A stretch of DNA of 64,000 bases from an uncultured Bacteroidales bacterium. Lineage in GTDB: Bacteria > Bacteroidota > Bacteroidia > Bacteroidales > UBA932. Below, piece after piece: positions 42,361 to 51,921 of the stretch (positions are counted from its first letter, which is position 1; each line of letters begins with the position of its first letter). The position numbers and the translations under genes were made by a program. The notes beneath the pieces were generated by a model that worked only from the letters and a program-made list of their open reading frames with translations, was not told the origin of the DNA and did no database searches. The stretch spans positions 1 to 64,000 of the forward strand of contig CASFSL010000021.1 in the NCBI GenBank assembly GCA_949297365.1, given 5' to 3'.

Positions 42361-43902
42361 TTACATTGTACGGTGAACCTCGTTGCCCTCTACATAGATG
42401 GCCGTAAACGGACGGGCCGGGCAAAGATTCTCGCAGGCCCCGCAGCCGATACACCTCTCTGTATTGATGGCGGGCACCATCAGTTCCTTACCGTCATTAC
42501 CTTCCTCCCGGCCGCCACGGTGACGGCGGTGTCCCTTCAGCGGTACCATCTGTATCGCACCGGCCGGACAATGACGGGCGCAGTTGCCGCACGATTGACC
42601 GTCCCGCACTGGGATACAGTTGTGCTTGACCCAGACCGCATGACCTATATGCGTAGCGGACTTCTCCGCCACATCGATGGGCCTGATAGCCCCTGCCGGG
42701 CAGACCTCGGAGCACTTGGTGCACTCCGGACGGCAGTATCCTCTCTCGTAGGACATCTCCGGCTGCATCAGGCGCATCAGGTCAGTGGCGGGACGCAGCA
42801 CTGCGTTGGGGCAGACCGACACGCAGAGCTGACAGCCGGTGCAATGCTGCGCAAAATGTCTCAGGCTCACGGCTCCCGGAGGAACTATCGGAGTCTGTCG
42901 GTCGGGTATTACCTTGTCCTCGATGACAGCCAGACCGCCGTCCACCTTCTTCTCCTGAGCCTTGACGGTAACGGCCGCAGCGGTCATCAGCGAAGCCGTC
43001 AGGAATCCGCGGCGGGAAACGTCCACCGCCTCTGCCTTATCTGCCTTGGGAGCAGCCTCAGCAGAGTGAGCCTCAGACACCGCCTTCTTGGGATGCGCGT
43101 ATGATATAGCGTCCTTAGGACAGTTGCCGATGCAGTCCATGCAGGCCACGCAACGGCTGTAGTCTATCTTGTGATGCGCGATGTCTATGCACGAGGCCTT
43201 GCAGTTGCGCTCGCATTTGCGGCAGCTGACGCACTTCTCGGTATCTATCACCGGCCTGAGCCATGAGAAACGGGACAGGAAGCCGAGCACCGTGCCCACG
43301 GGACATATCGTATTGCAATAAGTACGGCCGTTCCTCCATGCCAGGACAAAAAGCAGAACGAATGTCACTACGGCTATAATGAAAGTAGGAAGGCTCCTGA
43401 GCCACACATCGGTCTCATAGAAAGCATAGCTGTCTGCACGCTCGGCCAGAAGAGCCAGCAGGTTGTTAATCCATCCGTACACCGGAGCGAAAAGGCTGGA
43501 GGCGATGCGTCCATAGGAGCTGTAAGGCGCGAGCAGGGCAACGAAAGATCCGATGCCAGCCACCATAGCCACGATGAACAGCACCAGCACGCCATATCTG
43601 AGCCATGACTTGGCCGGAGAATACGAATAGCGGTTCTTCTTCTGTCTCTTGCCCATCCAGGCCATGATGTCCTGCATGACGCCCAGCGGACAGATGACCG
43701 AGCAGTACACTCTCCCGAATATCAGGGTCAGCAGCACCAGTGCGATGATTACTCCCGCATTGAGGGCCATCACCGCCGGCAGGAACTGCACCTTTGCCAT
43801 CCATCCGAGCCACGCATGAAGCGTCCCGGTGAAATCCAGAAACAGGAGGGTGATACCGATGAAGAATATAAGTGCAAGTACGATACGGATCTTTCTAAGC
43901 AT
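42361..43902 (-). CDS. NapH-like membrane polyferredoxin
   Basis: 513 residues. N-terminal half: four to five membrane helices with the paired motifs CSVICPLGVMQD (about 68) and CNTICPVGTVLG (about 195) of the NapH/NosR/RdxA-type electron carriers. Then 4Fe-4S ferredoxin clusters: CVSCRKCERNCKASC, CVACMDCIGNCP, CTGCQLCVSVCP, CTKCSEVCP, CGNCARHCP and CIGCGACENLCP. A twin-arginine-like SRRGFLTAS sits in the middle (about residue 298), suggesting fusion of a membrane NapH part with a Tat-exported ferredoxin. Likely moves electrons between the membrane and a periplasmic or cytoplasmic partner, not identified here. Confidence 0.8.
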   Translation of the reverse strand: MLRKIRIVLALIFFIGITLLFLDFTGTLHAWLGWMAKVQFLPAVMALNAGVIIALVLLTLIFGRVYCSVICPLGVMQDIMAWMGKRQKKNRYSYSPAKSWLRYGVLVLFIVAMVAGIGSFVALLAPYSSYGRIASSLFAPVYGWINNLLALLAERADSYAFYETDVWLRSLPTFIIAVVTFVLLFVLAWRNGRTYCNTICPVGTVLGFLSRFSWLRPVIDTEKCVSCRKCERNCKASCIDIAHHKIDYSRCVACMDCIGNCPKDAISYAHPKKAVSEAHSAEAAPKADKAEAVDVSRRGFLTASLMTAAAVTVKAQEKKVDGGLAVIEDKVIPDRQTPIVPPGAVSLRHFAQHCTGCQLCVSVCPNAVLRPATDLMRLMQPEMSYERGYCRPECTKCSEVCPAGAIRPIDVAEKSATHIGHAVWVKHNCIPVRDGQSCGNCARHCPAGAIQMVPLKGHRRHRGGREEGNDGKELMVPAINTERCIGCGACENLCPARPFTAIYVEGNEVHRTM

Positions 43903-43987
43903 ACTCGTGAATTTTGTGCAAAAATACTGTAAATTTCTTTTTTAGGAAAAAGTTCCTATCTTGCGGGGTATTTTCACAAGAGATAAT

Positions 43988-45664
43988 ATGGCAGACGAGA
44001 AAATCATCTTTTCAATGAACGGTGTAGGCAAGGTCCTCCCGCACAATAACAAAGTAATACTCAAGGATATCTACCTTTCATTCTTTTACGGGGCGAAGAT
44101 CGGCATCATCGGTCTGAACGGCTCGGGAAAGTCCACACTGATGAAGATCATCGCAGGTGTGGAGAAATCCTACCAGGGCGAGGTGGTATGGGCTCCGGGA
44201 TATACCGTAGGGTATCTGGAGCAGGAGCCTCAGATGGACCCGGACAAGACCGTCATCGAGGTAGTCAAGGAGGGTGTGCAGGAAGTGGCCGATCTGCTGC
44301 GCGAATACGAGGAGATCAACATGAAGTTCGCCGAACCCATGTCGGACGACGAGATGAACAAGCTCATCGAGCGTCAGGGTGAGCTGACTGAGAAAATAGA
44401 GCACTGCGACGGATGGGAGCTGGACTCCAAGCTCGAAAGAGCCATGGACGCCCTCCAGTGCCCTCCCTCCGAAGCCAGGATCGCGACTCTCAGCGGGGGC
44501 GAGCGCCGTCGCGTGGCTCTGTGCCGCCTTCTGCTGCGCCAGCCTGACGTACTCCTGCTCGACGAGCCCACCAACCATCTGGACACCGAGAGTATCCAGT
44601 GGCTGGAGGAGCATCTGCGCCAGTATAAGGGTACGGTCATCGCCGTCACCCACGACCGTTACTTCCTGGACAATGTAGCCGGCTGGATTCTGGAGCTGGA
44701 CCGCGGCGAGGGCATTCCCTGGAAAGGCAACTATTCCTCCTGGCTGGAGCAGAAGAGCAAGCGTCTGGAGATGGAGGAGAAGCAGGAGAGCAAGCGGCGC
44801 AAGACCCTGGAGCGCGAGCTGGAATGGGTGCGCATGGCTCCCAAGGCCCGTCAGGCCAAGTCCAAGGCCCGTCTGGGTGCCTACGAGAAACTGGCCAGTC
44901 AGGACGGCAAGGCCAAGGAGGCTGCCCTCGAGATATACATCCCCAACGGTCCCCGTCTGGGCAACAAGGTCATAGAGTTCAACGATGTATCCAAGGCCTA
45001 CGGTGACAAGCTCCTCTTCGAGCACCTGACCTTCTCCCTGCCGCCCGCCGGTATCGTGGGAGTCATCGGCCCCAACGGAGCGGGCAAGACCACCCTCTTC
45101 CGTCTCATTATGGGCATAGAGCAGCCCGACAGCGGCAGCATTACCATAGGCGACACCGTAAAGTTGGCTTACGTGGACCAGCAGCACAAGAGCATAGACC
45201 CCGACAAGACCGTATACCAGACCATATCGGAGAACTCCGAGTTCATCCGCCTGGGCAACCGCGAGATCAACGCCCGCGCCTACGTCTCCCGCTTCAACTT
45301 CTCGGGAGCCGACCAGGAAAAGCTCTGCGGCATCCTCTCCGGCGGTGAGCGCAACCGTCTCCACCTGGCTCTGACCCTCAAGGACGAGGGCAACGTGCTC
45401 CTGCTCGACGAGCCGACCAACGACGTGGATGTAAACACTATCAGGGCGCTGGAGGAAGGTATAGAGAACTTCGCCGGCTGCGCCGTGGTCATCTCCCACG
45501 ACCGCTGGTTCCTGGACCGCATCGCAACCCACATCCTCGCTTTCGAGGGCGACTCGCAGGTATATTTCTTCGAAGGCTCCTACTCGGAGTACGAGGAGAA
45601 CCGCCGCAAACGACTGGGCACCGACGAGCCCAAACGCTTCAAGTACAAGAAACTCATGGAATAG
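43988..45664 (+). CDS. ettA: Energy-dependent translational throttle protein EttA
   Basis: 558 residues from the ATG at 43988. ABC-F protein with two nucleotide-binding domains: Walker A GLNGSGKS and GPNGAGKT, signatures LSGGERRRVAL and LSGGERNRLHL, and Walker B LLLDEPTNHLD and LLLDEPTNDVD, joined by a charged linker. Known EttA binds the ribosomal E site and couples initiation to the ATP/ADP ratio. The full-length match and the ending PKRFKYKKLM are typical. The leader has TATCTTGC, a near match to the -7 box. Confidence 0.95.
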   Translation: MADEKIIFSMNGVGKVLPHNNKVILKDIYLSFFYGAKIGIIGLNGSGKSTLMKIIAGVEKSYQGEVVWAPGYTVGYLEQEPQMDPDKTVIEVVKEGVQEVADLLREYEEINMKFAEPMSDDEMNKLIERQGELTEKIEHCDGWELDSKLERAMDALQCPPSEARIATLSGGERRRVALCRLLLRQPDVLLLDEPTNHLDTESIQWLEEHLRQYKGTVIAVTHDRYFLDNVAGWILELDRGEGIPWKGNYSSWLEQKSKRLEMEEKQESKRRKTLERELEWVRMAPKARQAKSKARLGAYEKLASQDGKAKEAALEIYIPNGPRLGNKVIEFNDVSKAYGDKLLFEHLTFSLPPAGIVGVIGPNGAGKTTLFRLIMGIEQPDSGSITIGDTVKLAYVDQQHKSIDPDKTVYQTISENSEFIRLGNREINARAYVSRFNFSGADQEKLCGILSGGERNRLHLALTLKDEGNVLLLDEPTNDVDVNTIRALEEGIENFAGCAVVISHDRWFLDRIATHILAFEGDSQVYFFEGSYSEYEENRRKRLGTDEPKRFKYKKLME

Positions 45665-45673
45665 CAGTCTGTA

Positions 45674-46507
45674 TCAGACCCTGAGTACGTCCAAGGCCCG
45701 GCCCAGCAGAAGATCCGTCAGACGGGTGCAGTTGGCCGGGCTGAAACGTCTCAATGCGGCTGCGTAGATATAAAGTATCGTCTGGTCCTTTCCTATCAGC
45801 GGAGTCTTCTTCCAGGTATTGCGCGGTACGGGCTCGGATATCCGGCCATGATTGCCCACATCTATAGTGAATAAGGAGCGGTCCTGCTCTATCCAGCCCA
45901 CGAAATACCCGGGAGTCTTCGGGAATATCGGATACACCGGCAGCCCTGCATAGGAAGCCAGCAGAAAATAGACACATGACAGTCCCACTGTCCCGCCCCT
46001 GCGTCTCTTAAGCAGACGCGGCAGCAGCACGTCCGGCTCATCCTCTTCCTCCGACGGCGTACTGACCGAAAAACCATATTTGTCGTACATGATGTAGTTG
46101 AGCATCTCTGCCTTCTCCACCGCCGTCATCGTGTCCCGCAGCTCGCAGACCAGACTGCCGGCCATCTCCTCGTAGAAGCCCCGGAATATCTCCGGCGTGA
46201 GTTCCGGTTCCAGCATCCGGGTGAGAAAATACATCCCGTCCGGCACGTAGAAGTCCGGCCCCTGAAGCATCAGGTCCAGCATCTGCTTGAAAGCCAGCAT
46301 GGACGACATCTGACGTATCCGCTCCAGTACAAAAGCCCGCCGGGACGGCTCCGTCACCACATACAGATTGCTGAAAAAGTAGTCCACGGCCTTCCAGCCC
46401 AGGGCAAAAGCCCTGTCACGGACGATATTCAAGGTCTCCTCGTCCCTGTCCTCCAGCAGAATCAGCAGATTGTTCAGCTCGGATATGTCCAGCCTGCTGT
46501 CTGTCAT
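45674..46507 (-). CDS. SirB1-like transglutaminase-family protein
   Basis: 277 residues from the ATG at 46507, which overlaps the upstream stop (ATGA). The N-terminal half is helical (LNNLLILLEDRDEETLNIVRDR). The C-terminal half has RRGGTVGLSCVYFLLASYAGLPV, the cysteine-containing segment of the SirB1/transglutaminase-like fold, then GWIEQDRSLFTIDVGNHGR (His/Asp region). Function unknown; family members are linked to translation or stress in other bacteria. Converges with ettA. Coupled to the phosphorylase gene. Confidence 0.7.
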   Translation of the reverse strand: MTDSRLDISELNNLLILLEDRDEETLNIVRDRAFALGWKAVDYFFSNLYVVTEPSRRAFVLERIRQMSSMLAFKQMLDLMLQGPDFYVPDGMYFLTRMLEPELTPEIFRGFYEEMAGSLVCELRDTMTAVEKAEMLNYIMYDKYGFSVSTPSEEEDEPDVLLPRLLKRRRGGTVGLSCVYFLLASYAGLPVYPIFPKTPGYFVGWIEQDRSLFTIDVGNHGRISEPVPRNTWKKTPLIGKDQTILYIYAAALRRFSPANCTRLTDLLLGRALDVLRV

Positions 46508-47376
46508 TGCGCCAGCTTGTCCAGACACAGTTCTATCAGGCCGCTCATCAAGGACTTGTAATCCGCATCGGCATCCTGGGCATACCTCTGGGCGATACCC
46601 AGACAGACCGTCGCGCCCTCATGCCCGAGCTTTCGGGCCAGCGAGGCGATAGCAGAGCCCTCCATCTCGAAGTTGGTGATGCGCATGTCTCCGAAGCGGA
46701 AAGACTCCAGCCTGTCCAGCAGATCCGGCATAGCGAGCGGAAGCCGTACCACCCGGCACTGAGGGCCGTAGAAGCCTGGAGCCGAGACAGTCATGCCCTG
46801 CACGGTACTGTCCGCAAAAAGATCTGCCAAACGCTCTGACGCCTTTACAAAATAAGGTGTGGGAAGATACCTGTCCCACTGCACATGCTTCAGGAAAGCC
46901 TCCTCAATATCCTTCTCCACCACGGCATCCCTGTCACCATACCAGTTCAAAAGGCCGTCAAAACCTATCGAAACCCTGGAGAAAATATACGAGCCTATCG
47001 GTATATCCGGCTGGATTACCCCACACGTACCTATACGCAATATGGTCAGGCTTCTTTTCCGAGAACGCACTTCCCGCGTATTGAAGTCCACGTTGGCCAA
47101 GGCATCCAGCTCGTTCATCACGATATCTATATTGTCACAGCCTATACCGGTGGAAAGGACGGTCATTCTGACGCCCTTGTATTTTCCGGTCATGCTGTGG
47201 AACTCCCTGGAGGAAGTGGAGGACTCGATATCCGAGAGATACGCCCCAATCATGTCCACCCTACCCGGGTCTCCTACCAATATGACCTTGTCTGCCAGAT
47301 GCTCAGGACGGACGTGCAGATGAAACACCGAGCCGTCGCTGTTGATTATCAATTCCGATGCGCCTATTTTTTCCAT
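46504..47376 (-). CDS. Nucleoside phosphorylase (uridine phosphorylase type)
   Basis: 290 residues, purine/uridine phosphorylase superfamily: VILVGDPGRVDMIGAYL (phosphate site), LSTGIGCDNIDIVMNELDAL, LRIGTCGVIQPDIPIGSYI (ribose/phosphate), FEMEGSAIASLARKLGHE (base-binding Glu-Met-Glu). Splits uridine or related nucleosides to base and ribose-1-phosphate for salvage. The TNFEMEGSAI motif agrees with uridine phosphorylase but specificity is not fixed by sequence. First gene of a unit with the SirB1-like protein. Confidence 0.88.
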   Translation of the reverse strand: MEKIGASELIINSDGSVFHLHVRPEHLADKVILVGDPGRVDMIGAYLSDIESSTSSREFHSMTGKYKGVRMTVLSTGIGCDNIDIVMNELDALANVDFNTREVRSRKRSLTILRIGTCGVIQPDIPIGSYIFSRVSIGFDGLLNWYGDRDAVVEKDIEEAFLKHVQWDRYLPTPYFVKASERLADLFADSTVQGMTVSAPGFYGPQCRVVRLPLAMPDLLDRLESFRFGDMRITNFEMEGSAIASLARKLGHEGATVCLGIAQRYAQDADADYKSLMSGLIELCLDKLAQ

Positions 47377-47452
47377 AAAACCGATATTTTATCTACCAAA
47401 TATACTAAAGTTTTCAATTCCCGGCATCCATAAATGCAAAAAGAAAGCCCAT

Positions 47453-47508
47453 CGGAGACAAAAAGCCCCTAAAAGTGCGTGCATATGACTTCTAGGGACT
47501 TTTCTCCG
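47453..47508. terminator. Long imperfect hairpin, bidirectional terminator
   Basis: CGGAG...CAAAAAGCCCCTA pairs with TAGGGACTTTT...CTCCG around a 22-base loop, with A/T-rich flanks. It lies between the phosphorylase gene start and the 3' end of the 51210-47585 unit. Confidence 0.5.
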
Positions 47509-47584
47509 AAACATGCCTGTCTCTCAATCCGATACCGGCCGGTTATCCTCACTTATCCAGGCCGCTGACATAAAAGGATTCTTC

Positions 47585-49408
47585 TCATTCCACAGTAAGC
47601 ACCTCACTGAATGTCACATTTTCATCATAACTCATATCCAAGGTGTTCACTCCAAAAGCGTATACCTTACAACTCTGTCCTGATTGCAGATAATCATGAC
47701 CTCCTTCTTTGTTATAAATGAAATCACGGCTGGTGGAGTATTTCCCATTATCAGCTGCTACCAAACAAATGGTCTCCCATCCCATAGTAGCATCGGCATA
47801 AGCCTTTACAAGATCTATAACATCCTGCGACGTATAATCCGCAGGTGCCAGACCATGGAAATATGCGGCTGAGACCGGTGTGCCTGTTACAGTATAATAC
47901 ACATCAGTACCGGACACTTCATCCACCACAATAGACAGGTCGGCAAAACCGTCAGAGCTTGATGTCGTGTAGAAAGGGACTATTGTCGCGGCTGTTGTAG
48001 GATACATGCCCTCCACTCCAAATGCCACAGCATAATATTCGGTACCGGATGTCAGGCCTTGCAGTTCCTGGGATGTTGCGCCGTTGTATATTTCTATATC
48101 ATATCTGCCCGAATCCAGTATATGACCCACTATCTCGTCCTCGTCCATACCGGAAACATCCGATGCGGGAAATACCACCACCGTATATGGATCGGAATTT
48201 GAGACTTGAGTTGCCCATGAAGCCTCTGTATCCGACTTGATAGGTACATCCAGCCTTATAACGTTGTCCGAGGGATCCGGGACACCTGTCACATAATACT
48301 CTCTCACCATATTGGAATTGATATACCCGGACTCCGATACGGAAAAGGCAAAACCGCAGTACTCCGTCTCCGCCTCAACCTTGCCGTCAAGACTTAGAAC
48401 CTGCTCCCCTCTATCACATAACTCTGACAGAATCTGCTCTGTGGACATATACCCGATAAAAAACTCTATCTGCCCGATCAGGAACTCCTGAACCTCTTCC
48501 TCCAGAGTCCTGTCATACGAGTCTATGACAGACTGCTTAAGAAGATTGTAATAGTATCGCTGCTCCATGTCCGTTGGTGTAACTGTCATGCTGCCGCTTA
48601 TTTTCTCGCCTTCAAATACTATTGTGAAACCTACATCCTTCCACTCAACATCTTTTGTTCTGAACTCCTCGTATGAAATCTCGCTTGTCCGCTCACATGC
48701 GTTATTCATACCTGCACAGAAAAGAATATGGTCTGAAGAAGGGACAAGAAGCTCAATAACCTTGTTTTTCACATTGCCTACGGACAGTATCTGCATCTCG
48801 GCAAGAAACTCCGGCAGGGAATAGCCCCATTCAGCGGCTGTCGATATATATTCCTGAGCGACATACTCAAAAACGGCCTCGCCACCGCCCATGGATTCCC
48901 AATCCTTCTTTTCTATCGCCATTATAAGATATGTAGACTCCATATCCTCAGGTTCTACGGAAACTGTCACCGAGGCCTCGCCCACATCTTCTATGGTTAT
49001 ATTGAACAGACCGGAGCCCGGCTTCTCTCCTTGTTGCCCTGCAGCCAGCTGCGTAATCTTCAATGTACGCTCCACATCGGCAAATCTGACCAGCGCATCA
49101 CAACTCCTTTCCACCGTATCCACATTCTCTTCCACCGTCAGAATGATCAGTCCTCCAGTCGAGACATCATAATCCATAATCCAGTCCTCATCATATTCCA
49201 GAACGGGAACAGTTCCCTCCGGAGCATTCTCCTCAATATAGCCTATCCTTATATCACCCCCTTCCGCCGGCACTGTAATCTCCGGCTCATTAAGTTCAAA
49301 CACCACCGGCTGAGCAGGAGCCTCTTCGGAACGGCAACCTGACATAAGTGCGCAAAATAGGGAAACTGACAAAACAAAGAGTAAATATTTCGACTTCATG
49401 ATTTTCAA
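47585..49408 (-). CDS. Surface lipoprotein with N-terminal BACON-like domain, paralogue 2
   Basis: 607 residues: lipoprotein signal (LMSGCRSEE, Cys about 25), BACON-like domain (about 38-125, ITVPAEGGDIRIGY then ILTVEENVD), then three to four fibronectin-like beta modules each ending in a Y-x-V-x-A-F-G-V strand (YAVAFGVEG, YAFGVNT). Related in layout to the protein encoded just upstream (49417-51210), so a tandem duplication. Such proteins are surface-exposed in Bacteroidales and often bind glycans or host factors; the ligand is unknown. Separated from the upstream gene by eight bases. Confidence 0.65.
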   Translation of the reverse strand: MKIMKSKYLLFVLSVSLFCALMSGCRSEEAPAQPVVFELNEPEITVPAEGGDIRIGYIEENAPEGTVPVLEYDEDWIMDYDVSTGGLIILTVEENVDTVERSCDALVRFADVERTLKITQLAAGQQGEKPGSGLFNITIEDVGEASVTVSVEPEDMESTYLIMAIEKKDWESMGGGEAVFEYVAQEYISTAAEWGYSLPEFLAEMQILSVGNVKNKVIELLVPSSDHILFCAGMNNACERTSEISYEEFRTKDVEWKDVGFTIVFEGEKISGSMTVTPTDMEQRYYYNLLKQSVIDSYDRTLEEEVQEFLIGQIEFFIGYMSTEQILSELCDRGEQVLSLDGKVEAETEYCGFAFSVSESGYINSNMVREYYVTGVPDPSDNVIRLDVPIKSDTEASWATQVSNSDPYTVVVFPASDVSGMDEDEIVGHILDSGRYDIEIYNGATSQELQGLTSGTEYYAVAFGVEGMYPTTAATIVPFYTTSSSDGFADLSIVVDEVSGTDVYYTVTGTPVSAAYFHGLAPADYTSQDVIDLVKAYADATMGWETICLVAADNGKYSTSRDFIYNKEGGHDYLQSGQSCKVYAFGVNTLDMSYDENVTFSEVLTVE

Positions 49409-49416
49409 GTTTTTTG

Positions 49417-51210
49417 TTATTTTAATGTATGGAATTTTTCACTATAGGCGACATCCGTCACCCACTCTCCGGTATCCTCATTGACCCCGAAGGCATATAC
49501 GACATAATCCGTATCACTGTTCAAAGGCGCGTACTTTCCAAAATCCACTGTTCCTCTCGATCCGTACTGTCTGAACAAATCAGCCATATCCGTAACCCAA
49601 GGACGGTTTTCCTCCAGTTTTTTATCCAATGACGCCCTTATATCGTCCTCTGTCCATGAGGCCGGACAAACGCTCCAATAATAAAGTGCTGAAGCAGGCG
49701 TTCCGGACACCGTGACATCAGCGCTCCAGTCCGTGACATTATCTACGATAAAATCAAATGTCAATAAAGACGGGTCCTCCTCTCCCAGAGTAACGAACGT
49801 AGTCCTGACAGGCTCTGTGGTCGCCTTGCCGGAACGATACCCGAACACATACAGCCAGTACTCAGTCTCATGAGCAAGTCCGCTTATCCTGCCTTCATAG
49901 TCACCTTTGAGAGACAGAGAGGTCAGGTCTCCCTCCAGCAGCCTCTCCATTATCTGCTCATCAGTCATCCCCTCATATTCGGATACAGGAGTGACTATCA
50001 CGACATACGGATCGTCATTTGTCGTGGTAATGCCCACCTCCACCCAATCCAGGTTAACTTGTAGAATCTTGACCTCCAGCCGGTTGTCGGAAGGCTGCAC
50101 CGGTCCTGTCCGAAAAGGTTCCGTCACCGGTTCCGAATTGACTTTACCGTCCATATCCACACCGCATGCGGCTCCGATATAGTCTGTCTCAGCCTCCAGG
50201 TTATAAAAATAACTGTCTTTTCCAACCGACAACAGCTGTTCCAGAATATCAGCCGGCGAGATGCCAACCGCAAGTCCCAATTGTATATTCTGATCTATAA
50301 AGGACTGAAGGATCTGCCCCGGTGTCTGCCCTGAAGCATCCTGTTCCTCCTTGGAAAACAGATCAAAGAAATACCATCTACTGTCATCCGCAGGCACCGG
50401 CTCCGCCCACATTGTGACATCCGGTCCGGCAATATCATACCACAGCTTGAAAGTTCTGTCTATCATATCCACGGCATCTGTCTTAAAGAGAGTCTTGACA
50501 ATAGACGACAGCCTCTCCCCGGTCCGCGAGCACCCTACAGCATACACATATTGCTCCATATCAGCCGGAAGATAGAGCATTTCCTTGACGGAATTTCCTG
50601 AGACAAGGCTGCCGGACGACTCCAGAAGTTCCTCCAGAGTCATGCCCACAGACTCTCCCTGGCTTACATAGTGTTCTATTACCGCCGCAAAAAGGTCATC
50701 ATCATTATCAAAACCATCCACATAGGACTTTGGCGAATTAAGCGCGACATAGGTCATACCGTCATCCAACGGGTCTATCTCCGCCTTTGCTGTCGATGCA
50801 GTCACATCCTTGACATTGATTGTAAACGGTGCATCAGAAGAGGACATTTCATACGCCTCCTGTACAACACTGAAAGAGAGAGCCATCATTGAGTAGGATA
50901 TGGTCATGACGGTATACCGCTGCGAATAAGCATAATTGGCAGCGATATTGAATTTCACGACACCGTCCTTACTCCAGTCGATATCCGTAATCCAAGTCGC
51001 AGTGTCCGGAACGGACACACAAAGAGTACCACCCTCGGGAGGATTGCGTAGAGTATATTCAAAGGAGTATTCCCCACCTTGCCACGGCGAAAGGATATCT
51101 CCTTCTGTCACAGCCGTCAATGATGATTCGGACGATCTCCGCTCATCTTGTCGGCAAGAAAAAACAAACATGACCAGAACGGCCATGAGCCAGATAAACT
51201 TTGGGTTCAT
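49417..51210 (-). CDS. Surface lipoprotein with N-terminal BACON-like domain, paralogue 1
   Basis: 597 residues: signal with FSCRQDERR lipobox (Cys about 19), an immunoglobulin-like N-terminal domain (about 38-120), then repeating beta modules with closing strands VYAVGCSRTG, IGAACGVDMDG, YVFGYRSG, YAFGVNEDTG. First gene of a two-gene unit with the paralogue downstream. Promoter: TAAATTTG (51248-51255). Function not known; likely anchored on the outer face of the outer membrane. Confidence 0.65.
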   Translation of the reverse strand: MNPKFIWLMAVLVMFVFSCRQDERRSSESSLTAVTEGDILSPWQGGEYSFEYTLRNPPEGGTLCVSVPDTATWITDIDWSKDGVVKFNIAANYAYSQRYTVMTISYSMMALSFSVVQEAYEMSSSDAPFTINVKDVTASTAKAEIDPLDDGMTYVALNSPKSYVDGFDNDDDLFAAVIEHYVSQGESVGMTLEELLESSGSLVSGNSVKEMLYLPADMEQYVYAVGCSRTGERLSSIVKTLFKTDAVDMIDRTFKLWYDIAGPDVTMWAEPVPADDSRWYFFDLFSKEEQDASGQTPGQILQSFIDQNIQLGLAVGISPADILEQLLSVGKDSYFYNLEAETDYIGAACGVDMDGKVNSEPVTEPFRTGPVQPSDNRLEVKILQVNLDWVEVGITTTNDDPYVVIVTPVSEYEGMTDEQIMERLLEGDLTSLSLKGDYEGRISGLAHETEYWLYVFGYRSGKATTEPVRTTFVTLGEEDPSLLTFDFIVDNVTDWSADVTVSGTPASALYYWSVCPASWTEDDIRASLDKKLEENRPWVTDMADLFRQYGSRGTVDFGKYAPLNSDTDYVVYAFGVNEDTGEWVTDVAYSEKFHTLK

Positions 51211-51247
51211 AAATTAAATTTTACGTTATGTGTGTGAATTAACGGAA

Positions 51248-51296
51248 CAAATTTAACTATAATTTTAATCAATAACAACTATTTTGCGTACTTTTG
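51248..51296. promoter_or_regulatory. Divergent promoters: lipoprotein pair (-) and DUF4293 gene (+)
   Basis: Minus box TAAATTTG at 51248-51255 and plus box TACTTTTG at 51289-51296, 23 bases before the DUF4293 ATG. Confidence 0.6.
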
Positions 51297-51318
51297 CCTC
51301 CGGACAAACAGATACAAT

Positions 51319-51783
51319 ATGATACAGAGAATACAGACATTGTTTTTGACCATAGCGGCAGGGCTGCTGATATCCATGTTCTTCACTCCGATGGTTCGCT
51401 TCGTGGGTGATTCCGCCACCACCATCCCATTCGTAGCGGTCGCCATGGCCAAGGGATTCACCCTGACCACCATATTCCAGATCGTCTGCACTGTTCTCAG
51501 CGTCACCGTAATATTCTTGTACAAGAACCGCATCCGACAGATCCGCCTGTGCAACCTCAACACCATCATCCTGATAGGCTACCAGATTATCCTGGCCGTA
51601 TATTTCTTCCAGAGGGCATCCAAATTGGGAGAGGACGCGCTGTTCACCGTTCCGTGCATCTTCCCCATATGCGCGGCCATACTTACATTCATCGGCATGA
51701 GATACATCGCCCGTGACGAGGCACTGGTAATGGCCTCCACCCGCCTCCGCTCAGGTAGAAAAGGCGGCAGGAGAAAACACTGA
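51319..51783 (+). CDS. DUF4293 family membrane protein
   Basis: 154 residues with four membrane helices (about 5-25, 48-68, 78-98, 108-130). Opening MIQRIQTLFLTIAAGLL and the conserved loop between helices 3 and 4 fit DUF4293, a Bacteroidota-only family of unknown function. The basic tail (RLRSGRKGGRRKH) is probably cytoplasmic. Followed by an AT-rich gap of 138 bases before the fimbria-like cluster. Confidence 0.85.
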   Translation: MIQRIQTLFLTIAAGLLISMFFTPMVRFVGDSATTIPFVAVAMAKGFTLTTIFQIVCTVLSVTVIFLYKNRIRQIRLCNLNTIILIGYQIILAVYFFQRASKLGEDALFTVPCIFPICAAILTFIGMRYIARDEALVMASTRLRSGRKGGRRKH

Positions 51784-51921
51784 ACCACGGACAGTGGCGA
51801 CTCCGCACACTCTTGCTTGCCTACGAGACTGTAGAGATATTTTTAAATTTTAATGATTTTTTAACAGATATTTTCTACAGTGTTACTTTATTATTGCGAT
51901 ATTTGTAAAAATTTAAAATCT

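Noticed and set aside
44078-45532. 484-codon open frame opposite ettA
   Set aside because: Antisense shadow of ettA; no family features, no promoter.
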